A stretch of 64,000 nucleotides of DNA from Syntrophotalea acetylenica (GTDB taxonomy: Bacteria; Desulfobacterota; Desulfuromonadia; Desulfuromonadales; Syntrophotaleaceae): assembly GCF_001888165.1 (NCBI RefSeq), contig NZ_CP015455.1:2970001-3034000 (forward strand), given 5' to 3'. Shown piece by piece: positions 9,307-17,987 of this stretch (position 1 is its first letter; the number at the start of each line of letters is the position of its first letter). Below the pieces are notes generated by a model. It was given only the letters and a program-made list of their open reading frames with translations. It was not told the DNA's origin and searched no databases. Both the position numbers and the translations under genes were made by a program.

Positions 9307-10523
9307 TATGTTGGCTCCTCGTTTCCTTTCAGGTTGCTGTGGGCATCGGTCGGGCCTGTTTTTATGAACGGTCGCAAATCCGATCGCAGAATCCATTCCA
9401 GTTCGGCGAAATTGTCCGCCGCGGTTTCCGTGAACAGGAAGCCGAACACCGGGTACTCGTGATAATCGACCTTGCGCAATTCAAGAGGCTTCTCAAACCG
9501 GGCAAGCAGCATGTCGTAATCGAAGCTCCGGATATGCTTCGCCTCGATGCCGGAGCCATTGTCCAACACGACAATGGCAAACAGCTTGCCGGCCTTCCCT
9601 TCCAGAAGACGCGGCCAATCCGGCCTTTGCCGGGAGAAATAACACAGATAGGGATTGAGACCGTAGGCGCGAAAGGTCAGATCCGCGGTGGTACACCAGC
9701 CGCCGAACCGCATGGGATTCACTTCGATGGGCACCACCCGGCCGGCCGCGGTGCGTCGGAGTTCGGCATGCACAGGGAAATTCCTCACCCCGGCCACCTT
9801 ACCGATTTGCCCCAGAAGCTCGCTGAACGCGGCAAGGTTTTCTTCGATAATGGCCTTCGACGTGATGTAGACCCGGTCGCTCACGTCATATCCCGAAGCA
9901 AAGACATGCTGAAAAATCCCCAGCACCACGGGCGCCCCGGCAGCATCGAAATAAGCGTCCACGGCGAATTCCTCGCCGTCGATGCACTCTTCGACGATAA
10001 ACGCGCGACTGTCCAGCACCTCCTCGGGATACAGGCCGCGGGTGCGGTCGATCTCGGACCGGATAGCTGCGACCGCAGCCGTCCATTCCTCTCGGCTGGC
10101 GACCTTGTGCACCCCCATGCTGAAAAACCCGACGGCGGGTTTGATGATGAAGGGCACGGGCAAATCGTCAAAACGGACGGTTGCCAGATCCTCGATGAGG
10201 ACTTCGCGAAAATAAAACTCGGGGAAAAACGGCCGGGTCATCTCGCGAAATTTCAGCTTGTTTTTGAACAGCTCGATTTTGGCCGGGATGCCGGTAAACG
10301 AAAGATGTTCGGCGATCCAGCCGATGCAGTTTTCCGAAGTGGCATAAAGGAGCGGAACCCGGCCCTGTCGCGCCTGCTCAACCGCCTCGTCCTCGGCGAG
10401 AAACCGCGTGCCATCCTTCAGCCCCAGACTTTTCGCCACGGTCGTGGCAACCACGGGCAGGGCATTCTCCAAGAGTGTCTCTTTGACAAACTCCGAAACG
10501 TACGGCTTATCGACAAAAAACAT
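9306..10523 (-). CDS. ATP-grasp domain protein (carboxylate-amine ligase-like)
   Basis: This is a 405-residue soluble protein with an N-terminal pre-ATP-grasp part (KSLGLKDGTRFLAEDEAVEQA), a central ATP-grasp fold with the lysine-containing strand PVPFIIKPAVGFFSMGVHKV, the hinge acids FIVEECIDGEEFAVDAYF, and the metal-binding strand RVVPIEVNPMRFGGW where E and N coordinate magnesium. ATP-grasp ligases activate a carboxylate as acyl phosphate and join it to an amine or thiol. The sequence resembles stand-alone members of the PF13535 group, for which substrates are rarely known. It is followed by a coupled 65-residue gene. GGAAGGG precedes the ATG. The residues needed for catalysis appear present. 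Confidence 0.8.
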   Translation of the reverse strand: MFFVDKPYVSEFVKETLLENALPVVATTVAKSLGLKDGTRFLAEDEAVEQARQGRVPLLYATSENCIGWIAEHLSFTGIPAKIELFKNKLKFREMTRPFFPEFYFREVLIEDLATVRFDDLPVPFIIKPAVGFFSMGVHKVASREEWTAAVAAIRSEIDRTRGLYPEEVLDSRAFIVEECIDGEEFAVDAYFDAAGAPVVLGIFQHVFASGYDVSDRVYITSKAIIEENLAAFSELLGQIGKVAGVRNFPVHAELRRTAAGRVVPIEVNPMRFGGWCTTADLTFRAYGLNPYLCYFSRQRPDWPRLLEGKAGKLFAIVVLDNGSGIEAKHIRSFDYDMLLARFEKPLELRKVDYHEYPVFGFLFTETAADNFAELEWILRSDLRPFIKTGPTDAHSNLKGNEEPT

Positions 10524-10769
10524 GATTCCCTTCCGTAAGGGGATAGAAGTTTCAGATTGCGACCTGGACAGACTCCCCCTCCAACGGGGTCACCCATTCT
10601 TTCACGCATAAGGCCCGGATCGTCCAACAAACGCGAAAAGCAAAGGGGCAACCGCGGAGAACGCTGAGCTCGTCAAGATGCTCCAGAAAAGTGCAGCTTG
10701 CTTTATGCTGTCGTGTTTAACCTGCGTACTTTGTGTGCTCCGCGGTTAATCATAGCTGAACCGTTTCTC

Positions 10770-10804
10770 CAAAAAAAGCCCCTCCGTATGACGAAAGAGG
10801 CCGG
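10770..10804 (-). terminator. Probable terminator after msrAB
   Basis: Read on the minus strand, GGCCTCT, a loop and GGAGGGGC are followed by a run of seven T. The stem is short and has a mismatch. It lies just downstream of the msrAB stop codon, in the 287 bp gap before the ATP-grasp gene; nothing else is seen in that gap. Confidence 0.5.
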
Positions 10805-10810
10805 ATTCGC

Positions 10811-11917
10811 TTATTTAAAGCTTGCGAGGAATTCTCCGTAGCCTTCCTTCTCCAGTTGATCCACGGGGATGAAGCGCAGGGCGGCCGAGTTCATGCAATA
10901 GCGCAAGCCAGTCGGTGGCGGGCCGTCGCTAAACACGTGGCCCAGGTGCGAATCACCGTGGCGGCTACGTATTTCGGTGCGCACCGAAAAGAGTTTGTGG
11001 TCTTCACGCTCGACGATATTCTCCTTTACCAGCGGCCGCACGAAGCTCGGCCAGCCAGTACCTGATGTGTACTTGTCGAGTGAACTGAACAGTGGTTCGC
11101 CCGAGACGATGTCGACATAGATCCCGGCCTGTTTGTTGTCCCAGTATGCGTTTTTAAACGGCGGCTCGGTGCCTTCCTTCTGAGTGACCTTGTACTGCAG
11201 AGGGGTCAGGGTTTTGCGCAGGGTGGCATCATCCGGTTTATGATAACGGGTGTTGCCGGTCATGGGAGCCGCCTTTTTTATTTCCTTGCTCCAGATCTTT
11301 TCCAGAAACTCGTCGCGCCCCGAATTCCGGCGGTAGCATTTGTAGCGGAGCGGATTTTCCTTGTAGTAGTCCTGGTGGTAATCTTCGGCGACATAGAAGG
11401 TTTTGAAGGGCAGAATCTGTGTCACGATCGGTTTGTCGAAACGTCCCGATTGCTGCAGTGCCTGTTTGGATTTCTCTGCCAGATCGTGCTGCTCTTGATC
11501 ATGGTAGAAGATGGCCGAACGGTACTGGGAGCCGCGGTCGACGAACTGGCCTCCGGAATCCGTCGGGTCGATATGCCGCCACAGCACATCCAGTAATTGC
11601 TCATAGCTGATCCTTGCAGGGTCGTAGGTAACCTGCACCGCTTCAACATGACCGGTGCCGCCGGCCGATACCTGCTTGTAGGTCGGGTTCGCGACGTTGC
11701 CGCCGGTAAAGCCCGATATAACCTTGATGACGCCGGGCTCTTTCGCAAAATCGGATTCCACGCACCAGAAACAACCCCCGGCAAAGGTCGCCACCATTTG
11801 CTTTTTACCTTTATCCGTCATGTGTGCTCCTTGATCGGGCCCCGTCGCCGCTGCAGCTACGCCGGCCATAAATATCAACGTGGTGAAAAGAAGAGTCCTG
11901 AACCAGTCAATTATCAT
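10811..11917 (-). CDS. msrAB: Periplasmic methionine sulfoxide reductase MsrA-MsrB fusion
   Basis: An N-terminal signal segment ([16 protein letters not shown]) is followed by an MsrA domain with its catalytic loop GGCFWCVE at about residues 47-54 and the conserved EDYHQDYY, then an MsrB domain from about residue 220 with [19 protein letters not shown] and the catalytic cysteine in [11 protein letters not shown]. The two domains reduce the S and R epimers of methionine sulfoxide in oxidised proteins. The usual two CxxC zinc motifs of MsrB are absent ([17 protein letters not shown]), so this is the zinc-free form. The signal sequence places it in the periplasm. GGAGG sits seven bases before the ATG. 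Confidence 0.93.
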   Translation of the reverse strand: MIIDWFRTLLFTTLIFMAGVAAAATGPDQGAHMTDKGKKQMVATFAGGCFWCVESDFAKEPGVIKVISGFTGGNVANPTYKQVSAGGTGHVEAVQVTYDPARISYEQLLDVLWRHIDPTDSGGQFVDRGSQYRSAIFYHDQEQHDLAEKSKQALQQSGRFDKPIVTQILPFKTFYVAEDYHQDYYKENPLRYKCYRRNSGRDEFLEKIWSKEIKKAAPMTGNTRYHKPDDATLRKTLTPLQYKVTQKEGTEPPFKNAYWDNKQAGIYVDIVSGEPLFSSLDKYTSGTGWPSFVRPLVKENIVEREDHKLFSVRTEIRSRHGDSHLGHVFSDGPPPTGLRYCMNSAALRFIPVDQLEKEGYGEFLASFK

Positions 11918-12265
11918 GGAGTCCCCTCCTGCTTGCTGAGAAGTATCACTTCATTATACGCGGCACGGGAACTTCGGTCCAATCGAGGGCGAAAGGCGAA
12001 AAGGGGTCATCCATTTGTTTCTGCTGAATGAATAATGGCTTATCGGCGGAAACATGGTAAAGGTTAAAATAACGAGTGGCGGGCCGACATAGTCAGGTCG
12101 GGTTTTGCCAATATTTCTCATCCTGGTCCGATCATCCAGACTGGAGTGAGGGGAACGAATGGACGGAACCAGGGCGTTTGAAGAGTTTCGGCGGTGCCGT
12201 GCACGGGGAATCCTTGTTGACCGGTCCGCCACCCCCCTTTTGCGAATCTGGGAGAAAAGCCATCG
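11918..12265. other. Divergent intergenic region upstream of pduL and msrAB
   Basis: This 348 bp contains GGGAGAAAAG before the pduL start and no other gene. No -24/-12 promoter with the GG-N10-GC spacing was found on the pduL side. Confidence 0.4.
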
Positions 12266-12877
12266 ATGAATAAAGAACTCCGCATCCCCATCAGCGCCAG
12301 CATGCGCCATGTTCATCTTTGCCGACAGGATGTCGAGGCACTTTTTGGCGCCGGCCATCAACTTACACCCGCCAAAGCGTTAAGTCAGCCCGGACAATTC
12401 GCCTGCGAAGAGACGGTCACCATCTGCGGGCCCAAAGGTTGTATCGAGCGCGTCCGCGTCCTTGGCCCGGAGCGCCAGGAGACGCAGCTTGAAATATCGC
12501 GTACCGACGAGTTCAAGCTCGGTGTCGACGCGCCGATCCGCGCTTCGGGAAAGATCGAGGATACGCCTGGCATTCGTCTCGAAGGCCCTCAAGGCGTCGT
12601 GGAGCTGAAAAGAGGTGTGATCCAGGCGGCACGGCATATCCACATGACCCCGGCCGATGCCGAGCGCCTGGGTGTCGAAGACCGGCAATGGGTCATGGTG
12701 CGCGTGGGCGGCAAGCGGGGGATCATTTTTGATGACGTGCTCGTACGGGTCAAAGAGAGCTACGCCCTCGATATGCACCTCGACACCGACGAAGCCAACG
12801 CGGCGGATCTCGGCCCCGGCGCGTGGGGCGTGTTGATCAAAAACCCCACCAGGGTTGCCCCCGATCCTGACGATTGA
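12266..12877 (+). CDS. pduL: PduL-type phosphate acyltransferase
   Basis: The 203-residue product has both PduL barrels, each marked by its His-rich signature: SASMRHVHLCRQDVEALFG near the N-terminus and QAARHIHMTPADAERLG near residue 122, which supply the zinc ligands. PduL interconverts acetyl- or propanoyl-CoA and the acyl phosphate. The N-terminus starts directly at the first barrel and lacks the amphipathic encapsulation peptide, so it is probably cytosolic rather than in a microcompartment. It is structurally unrelated to the Pta encoded at 46862 and gives the cell a second phosphotransacylase. It stands alone, 133 bp before the next gene. Confidence 0.9.
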   Translation: MNKELRIPISASMRHVHLCRQDVEALFGAGHQLTPAKALSQPGQFACEETVTICGPKGCIERVRVLGPERQETQLEISRTDEFKLGVDAPIRASGKIEDTPGIRLEGPQGVVELKRGVIQAARHIHMTPADAERLGVEDRQWVMVRVGGKRGIIFDDVLVRVKESYALDMHLDTDEANAADLGPGAWGVLIKNPTRVAPDPDD

Positions 12878-13010
12878 TCGTCAAGTGCGACGAAGGGTGG
12901 CCCACAGAGACGGTAATTGCTTAATTTCTGGGCGGTTTTGTTGCAATTCCGTCTCCTGCAAGGCGATTCCATCCAGGATACGTCGAACTGCAATACCAAA
13001 GGAGAAAGCC

Positions 13011-13646
13011 ATGAAAGTCGTAGCGTTTAACGGCAGCCCGAACAAGGAAGGAAACACCTGGCATGCCATAAGGATGGTGACTGCCGAGCTTGAAAAGATC
13101 GGAATCGAAACAGAGATCGTCCATCTCGGCAACAAAACCATCAGGGGTTGCACCGCCTGTTACCGTTGCGCAAAAAACAAAAATGAACAATGCGTGCTGC
13201 CTGGTGACGAGGTCAACGAGTGGATTCAGAAGATGAAGCATGCGGACGGGATCATTCTCGGCTCGCCGGTGTATTTTTCAGCTATTGCCGGAACCATGAA
13301 ATCGTTTCTGGATCGCGCGTTCTTCGTGACCAGTGTCAATGACGGCATGCTCCGCCACAAGGTTGGAGCAGCGGTGGTTGCCGTGCGGCGTTCCGGTGGC
13401 TTGCCGGCGTTTGATCAACTGAACAACTTCCTGAACTATGCCGAGATGCTGATTCCCGCTTCAAATTATTGGAACGTGATCCATGGCCGAACGCCGGGAG
13501 AAGTGATCCAGGACATCGAGGGAGAACAGATCATGCGGGTTCTGGGGAAGAACATGGCCTGGGTGATGAAGCTGGTGGAACATGGCAAAGGTGCAATTAC
13601 CCCACCGGAACGGGAGCCTAAAACCTTCTTCAGCTTTATCCACTGA
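13011..13646 (+). CDS. NADPH-dependent FMN reductase family flavoprotein
   Basis: The 211-residue protein begins MKVVAFNGSPNKEGNTW, the FMN phosphate-binding loop of the flavodoxin-like reductases, and has GCTACYRCAKNKNEQC, a cysteine-rich loop typical of the iron-sulfur flavoprotein/multimeric flavodoxin group, then GIILGSPVYFSAIAGTMKSFLDR. These proteins carry electrons between NAD(P)H or ferredoxin and small acceptors. AAAGGAG precedes the ATG at 13011; the frame continues upstream to 12855 but that part is not protein-like. The cysteines could ligate an Fe-S cluster, though the canonical spacing is not complete. The natural acceptor is unknown. Confidence 0.85.
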   Translation: MKVVAFNGSPNKEGNTWHAIRMVTAELEKIGIETEIVHLGNKTIRGCTACYRCAKNKNEQCVLPGDEVNEWIQKMKHADGIILGSPVYFSAIAGTMKSFLDRAFFVTSVNDGMLRHKVGAAVVAVRRSGGLPAFDQLNNFLNYAEMLIPASNYWNVIHGRTPGEVIQDIEGEQIMRVLGKNMAWVMKLVEHGKGAITPPEREPKTFFSFIH

Positions 13647-13733
13647 ACAACCGCTCCCGCACGACCGGCAACCCTCTCGAAGGATAATGGCGGATGCGGA
13701 TTATCAGTGCATTTTCTTGATATGAATCAGTTA

Positions 13734-13910
13734 GTATCCATCCGGAAACTCCGCATGGATACAGCGTACTTTTCATATGTGAAACGAGCAATTTTTCGTT
13801 GTGGCAAGGAAATCAAGGGGTTGCGTGGAGGCGTACATCGGTACGCCGCACAAGCAAGCCTGCGGATTGACGCCGCCACGGCGGAAAAAGAGCCGTTTCC
13901 GGATGAAAAC
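13734..13910 (-). repeat. Dispersed mosaic repeat, full-length copy R4
   Basis: This is the reverse complement of the copy at 62799-62974 over its whole 177 bp with few differences. It contains, in plus-strand order, the hairpin GTATCCATCCGGA/TCCGCATGGATAC, a CATATGTGAAACG module, CGTTGTGGCAAGGAAATCAA, a small stem GGCGTAC/GTACGCC, the GCCGCCACGGCGG palindrome and CCGTTTCCGGATGAAAAC. It lies in the gap after the flavin reductase gene; no other gene is seen there. Confidence 0.9.
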
Positions 13911-13971
13911 TAAATAGGTCTGTCCCGGTTTTTGATCAGGCAAGCAAAGATTTGCCCCTTATCCTTTAAAA

Positions 13972-14058
13972 TCACAGTAGAGCCGATGGGACCTGCGCAA
14001 TAAAATCTTCGATCTCGGACAGGCAAGCCAACGCATGCTCTGCCCAGAAAATTGTCAT
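13972..14058 (-). pseudogene. Truncated ParE/RelE-type toxin
   Basis: The ORF reads MTIFWAEHALACLSEIEDFI and stops after 28 residues. The opening matches the N-terminus of ParE-family toxins (WAEHALxxLxEIEDFIA), which are normally about 95 residues. Its ATG overlaps the stop of the antitoxin remnant by four bases (ATGA), the usual coupling of such pairs. The toxin core is missing, so it should be inactive. Confidence 0.65.
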
Positions 14059-14338
14059 CGAGAGCGCCTCTGCTCACGAGCCGAGGCCAGTCTCGCCTTC
14101 AACTCCTCGGTGTCCATAACGCGCCCGCTCTGTGAATCATCGAGACCCGCCGTCAACGATTCGATGAACCGCCACTGCTCCCTGATCTGATCATATTCAC
14201 CAGAGGAGATCAGCACCGCCGGAGGACGCCCATGTTGAGTAATCACAACGGGGCCGTCCAATTGTTTCAGGTACCGGGTGCATGAGCCTTGAACTCCCCA
14301 AGCGGGACTACACCTTCGGAAATACGAATATCTTTCAT
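14055..14338 (-). pseudogene. Frameshifted Phd/YefM antitoxin
   Basis: From ATG 14338 the frame reads MKDIRISEGVVPLGEFKAHA and then hits a stop; the next frame continues RYLKQLDGPVVITQHGRPPA, VLISSGEYDQIREQWRFIES and an acidic/basic tail. The two parts together are a normal Phd/YefM antitoxin (DNA-binding N-terminal domain plus toxin-neutralising tail). A single missing base at about 14275 in GCACCCGG explains the break. It is paired with the truncated toxin just downstream. Confidence 0.8.
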
Positions 14339-14483
14339 CCGAAACCTCTCTTCCTGTCGGCATCACCCAAAAACATATCCTTTCTTTGATCCGAATTCAG
14401 GTTTGTTTTCAAGTGAAATTTCAGAAAGGCTCCATTTTAAGAGTCTGGCATTAAAAGCCCTGGCCTAAGGGCGCTAATGGTTT

Positions 14484-14568
14484 GTATCCATCCGGAAACT
14501 CTGGATGGATACAGCGTAGTTTTCATATGGGAAACGAGCAATTTTTCGTTGTGGCAAGGAAATCAAGG
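14484..14568 (-). repeat. Dispersed mosaic repeat, half copy R5
   Basis: The hairpin GTATCCATCCGGA/TCTGGATGGATAC, the CATATGGGAAACG module and CGTTGTGGCAAGGAAATCAA match the first half of R4 in the same orientation. The match ends abruptly at the AAGG after ATC, where unrelated sequence begins. Confidence 0.85.
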
Positions 14569-14683
14569 AGTACCCTTGGTCCGACCCTGCGGCCCCCACG
14601 GGAAAACATTTCAAGATAAAACAAAGACAATACTCTTCCAGGTTGGGGATACCTACAAAAACAAAAGACGGTGTCATGGGGCT

Positions 14684-14725
14684 GGGATATTCGTCCCGGA
14701 GTGGGATGGACCTCCCACAATGGGA
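14684..14725 (+). promoter_or_regulatory. Tandem palindromic operator: GGGA-N6-TCCC repeated with 19-bp period
   Basis: GGGA starts at 14684, 14703 and 14722, and TCCC at 14694 and 14713, giving two identical-geometry palindromes and a third half-site at a constant 19-bp step. This regularity is what an activator oligomer would bind. A candidate -24/-12 promoter lies about 150 bp further on. The binder is unknown; AcoR, encoded nearby, is a candidate. Confidence 0.5.
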
Positions 14726-14754
14726 CAAAACCGACAAGTGAGCTAAGCGAATCC

Positions 14755-15188
14755 ATTTAAATGGCGTTTACATCAAAAAAAATAAAAAACTCAAAAATCT
14801 ATTTAACAACAAATATTTATACGAATCATTTTTGACTAAGACGACTTGTATTGACAAAATTTTTCCCGATCGGCATATCGATTGCTAATGTCGATAATAT
14901 AATTCGCAGAACACTATTTAGATATTCTTTATTGTTAAGAAAATGATCTTTATTTGAAAACCTTTTGATTGAAAATTATCTATACTATCGTAAATCAATT
15001 TTCTTAGCTTTATATTTTCGCAAGAATTTTAGGAAATTGTTTTTGAAATTTTGAACGCTTATTTAATTATTATTGAAAACCCTTTGCCATAATCACCGAA
15101 ATTAACGCATCAATGGTTTTAGGACAAAAGTTTTTCTTGGTCTTTGCTTTACAATAAATAATAATATTTATTTATACTTTTTTATGTA
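14755..15188. other. Very AT-rich gene-free stretch
   Basis: This stretch is strikingly AT-rich compared with its surroundings and has no ORF of note. The same character resumes right of the insertion sequence (17783-17935), so the IS4 element landed inside one continuous AT-rich block of about 600 bp upstream of the acetoin reductase gene. Confidence 0.6.
14870..14886 (+). promoter_or_regulatory. Candidate sigma-54 promoter
   Basis: TCGGCATATCGATTGCT has GG-N10-GC spacing and matches 10 of 13 defined positions of the -24/-12 consensus. It points towards the acetoin reductase gene, with the tandem palindromes behind it. A 2.6-kb nested insertion now separates it from that gene. Confidence 0.4.
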
Positions 15189-15974
15189 ATAGACATTCAG
15201 TAGTGTCCCAACGTTTAGTTGAATAAAAACAACTGGTTATCGTTTTCCATTGATGCGGCTGTGTAATCCGCGTCAACAAGTAGCTGATTTAACTGAATTC
15301 TCTCGAACGAGGTTACGCTTAATATCTGTAAAATTGTGTAGAGACTGGCCTCGATCTTGAGCCGTTTTTTCATAATGGCCACCAGCAGATAAACGGTTAC
15401 TGCGATCCAGATCTGGGTTTTGACCGCATTTTCGCTGGTGCCGTAAAAACTCTTAATCCGCAGGTTCTGTTTGATCCAGCGGAAGAACTGCTCGATGTAC
15501 CACCGGCGACGATAAAGCAAAGCAATCGATTCCGCCGGGAGCGTGAAGTTGTTGCTCAGAATGACGATGGTTTTGTCGGTCTCCAGGTCGCGCACTCTGA
15601 CGCGACGTAGTTTCTCCGGATAATCGCGTGTCGCGTAATGCCCGGTTAACTTGAATGTTTGATCGCAAAGCAACCCGGTTTCTCGGTTTACGGGAGCGGA
15701 ATAGAGTCGCCGGAAGGCCATGTTCTTCTTGGCCCGAATGACAAAGAAGGCATGGGCCTTGGTCATCCGATAAAGACGAAAATAGTCGAGGTAGCCACGA
15801 TCCATCACATAGGTGGCTCCGGCTTCCAAAGGCAGATCGTCGAGAACTGCGACCTCGTGCTCTTTGCCGTCTGAGATGTAAATGAACGTAGGAATGCTGC
15901 CGCGCAGATCCAGAAGGGTGTGTAGCTTGATTGCGCTCTTGGTCTGATCTGTCAACACTTTTCCGGACACATGA

Positions 15975-16820
15975 TTACGCAGCTTTTTTCATGGCCTCAA
16001 AGACCAGCGGAGCTTCGTTTCCGTTGGCGGAGTGACGCCGCTGGCGATTGTAAAACACTTCGATGTACTCGAAGATCGACGCTCTGGCTTCGACGCGGCT
16101 TTCGTAGTCGCAATGATGGACCAGTTCAGTTTTCAGAGTATGGAAAAAACTCTCAGCGACAGCATTGTCCCAGCAATCACCCTTTTTGCTCATGCTGGCC
16201 AAAATGCCGTGGGTGAGGTGAATTTTCCGATGGCTCTCAGAAGCATATTGACTGCCGCGATCACTGTGAAAAATCAGGCCCCGGGCTGGCTTGCGCTTCC
16301 AGATCGCCATTCGCAGGGCATCATTGACCAGCGCGGCGTTGATCCGTGAACCCATGGCCCAGCCGACCACGGCCCGAGAGAAGAGATCTATGACAACGGC
16401 CAGGTACAGCCAGCCTTCACGCGTCGGAATATAGGTGATATCGCCGACATAAGCGGTGTCGGGCGTTTCGACGTTAAATTCGCGCTCAAGCAGATTAGGC
16501 GCAATGGGCTTGTCATGTTTGGAATTGGTTGTCGGCTTAAATTTGCGCTTGGTTTTGACCGCCAAACCTTCTTCCTGCATGAGCCGGGCGATGCGCCGGC
16601 GGCTGATGACCGTACCTTGCTTGTCCAGATCGTCTTTGATTCGCCGGGTGCCATAGGTTTTTCGGCCTTTTTCGAATACCCCTTTGATTTGGGGGCGAAG
16701 CGCGTCATCGGCAAGGCTGCGGTTGCTGGGCGCTCGGCTCAAGCTCTCATAGTAGCCGCTTCGGGAAACTTGCAGAACACGACACATGGCCTGGACGCCG
16801 AATTCAGTCTGCTGTCTCAT
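15975..16820 (-). CDS. IS3-family transposase OrfB (catalytic part)
   Basis: The 281 residues contain an HTH_21-like region ([17 protein letters not shown]), then the rve integrase core with the DDE triad: D in [10 protein letters not shown] in [12 protein letters not shown] and E in [13 protein letters not shown], plus the conserved [11 protein letters not shown] near the end. In IS3 elements OrfB is made as an OrfAB fusion by -1 frameshifting. Here the orfA frame passes through an A7G run at about 16866-16873; slipping back one base there leads without a stop into the orfB frame (through [12 protein letters not shown]). The gene appears intact. Confidence 0.92.
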   Translation of the reverse strand: MRQQTEFGVQAMCRVLQVSRSGYYESLSRAPSNRSLADDALRPQIKGVFEKGRKTYGTRRIKDDLDKQGTVISRRRIARLMQEEGLAVKTKRKFKPTTNSKHDKPIAPNLLEREFNVETPDTAYVGDITYIPTREGWLYLAVVIDLFSRAVVGWAMGSRINAALVNDALRMAIWKRKPARGLIFHSDRGSQYASESHRKIHLTHGILASMSKKGDCWDNAVAESFFHTLKTELVHHCDYESRVEARASIFEYIEVFYNRQRRHSANGNEAPLVFEAMKKAA

Positions 16821-16831
16821 CCAGGCGTACT

Positions 16832-17116
16832 TTACCGACTGTTCTTTGCAAAGTACGCCGCCGCTTTTTTTAGGATGTCACGCTCCTCTTTGAGTTGGGC
16901 AATTTCGCGCCGCAAGCGCTTAAGCTCTTCGTAGGGATGCTTGTCCCCCGCGCCTTCTTCGTCCACGGTTTGGGGCTGATGATACTTTGCAACCCAGGTA
17001 TACAGAGTGTTCGGATTGACCCCCAGCGCTCTGGCCGTCTGGGAAATCGGCTGATCAGAATCGACGGCCAACTTCACGGCGTCTTGCTTAAATTCTGGCG
17101 AGTACTTCGATGGCAT
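16832..17116 (-). CDS. IS3-family transposase OrfA (DNA-binding part)
   Basis: The protein reads [20 protein letters not shown] with the IS3 HTH_8 helix-turn-helix ([19 protein letters not shown]) and a leucine-zipper-like C-terminal part ([20 protein letters not shown]) for oligomerisation. GGAGG lies eight bases before ATG 17116. It overlaps the frameshift signal that joins it to OrfB. Confidence 0.9.
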   Translation of the reverse strand: MPSKYSPEFKQDAVKLAVDSDQPISQTARALGVNPNTLYTWVAKYHQPQTVDEEGAGDKHPYEELKRLRREIAQLKEERDILKKAAAYFAKNSR

Positions 17117-17987
17117 CGGACACACCTCCATGGTCAGGTATTTTGCCTCATTTTGTGTGTCCGGGATAGTGTAGCCACATCAGTCTGCCGAAACTCGGCC
17201 CATGGAAACAGCGTCAGACACAAATCGATTGTCGTTGCGTCCAAGGCATAGGCGGCCTGGTCGAGTTCGATGCCAAAATCCTCGTCCAGGTAGAGGCTGC
17301 GCGCCACCGGAATGAGGCTGTGAGCCAAGTCGGCATAAATTCGCCAGTCGCGGACCTTGTTGGCGTTGGCCAGAGTGTTCCTCGATACCTGGCTGCGGAT
17401 GCCCATGTGATAGAGCTTGTTGCTCTGTGCACGAAGACAGGCTTCGATATCGCGCAAGCTTTCGCGATACGTCAGTTGGGCGAAGGCCATACAGAGAAAC
17501 TGGTCGAGACAGGTGAATGACTTGACCTTGCGGTTTCCCTGGTAGCGTTTCACGCATTGCCGAAACGTGTGCAAGGGAAGATGGTCGATGACTTGAGAGA
17601 AAACCAGCTTGCCGGTGGCCATAGCACAGCTCCTGTCGTGAGGTAATGCAACCACACGCAGGATGATGCTGAAGCAGATTTTGTTTCAAGTCGATAACAG
17701 CCATTTTTTCTCGATAGTTTATTTATATCAGTTAGTTATGAACAATTTTTGATTTAACGTTGGGACACCACTGATAGACATTAAATTGTTCGCTGATAAA
17801 CACAATAATTGTTCATATTAACCAACTTCAAATATCATAAAAACAAAAACCAATAGAAAAAAATTATTTAAAATAACATATCTTCTACGCTGTAACTTAT
17901 TAAATTATTGATAATTAAATTTTTTAGTCTTTTTAAGGGGCAATGATGCCCACTGTGTCAACCAACAACATGGAAAGGATTCACCAA

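Larger units (their letters stand above)
15945..17182 (-). mobile_element. IS3-family insertion sequence
   Basis: The plus-strand left end TGATCTGTCAACACTTTTCC and the inverted right end (TGATGTGGCTACACTATCCC on the minus strand) are imperfect terminal repeats starting with TG. The 3-bp target duplication GTC flanks it (15942-15944 and 17183-17185). The element is 1238 bp and carries orfA and orfB. A 3' fragment of a second copy is found at 24439-24789. Confidence 0.93.
15215..17622 (-). pseudogene. IS4-family transposase split by IS3 insertion
   Basis: The N-terminal part (17622 to 17183; MATGKLVFSQVIDHLPLHTF ... LDATTIDLCLTLFPWAEFRQ) and the C-terminal part (15944 to 15215; KSAIKLHTLLDLRG ... 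YRRRWYIEQFFRWIKQNLR) join exactly when the IS3 element and one copy of its 3-bp target duplication are removed. The repaired gene is 389 codons in one frame and carries the DDE residues (LDATTID, DRGYLD, and E in the YIEQFF helix) of an IS4 transposase with DUF4372-like N-terminus. AGGAG lies seven bases before ATG 17622. In its present state it cannot make a full transposase. Confidence 0.92.
15198..17773 (-). mobile_element. IS4-family insertion sequence, itself interrupted by an IS3 element
   Basis: The ends are CAGTAGTGTCCCAACGTT (15198-15215) and its inverse AACGTTGGGACACCACTG (17756-17773), one mismatch. The 9-bp target duplication ATAGACATT is present at 15189-15197 and 17774-17782. 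The single transposase gene on the minus strand is split by an IS3 element at 15945-17182. Confidence 0.92.
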
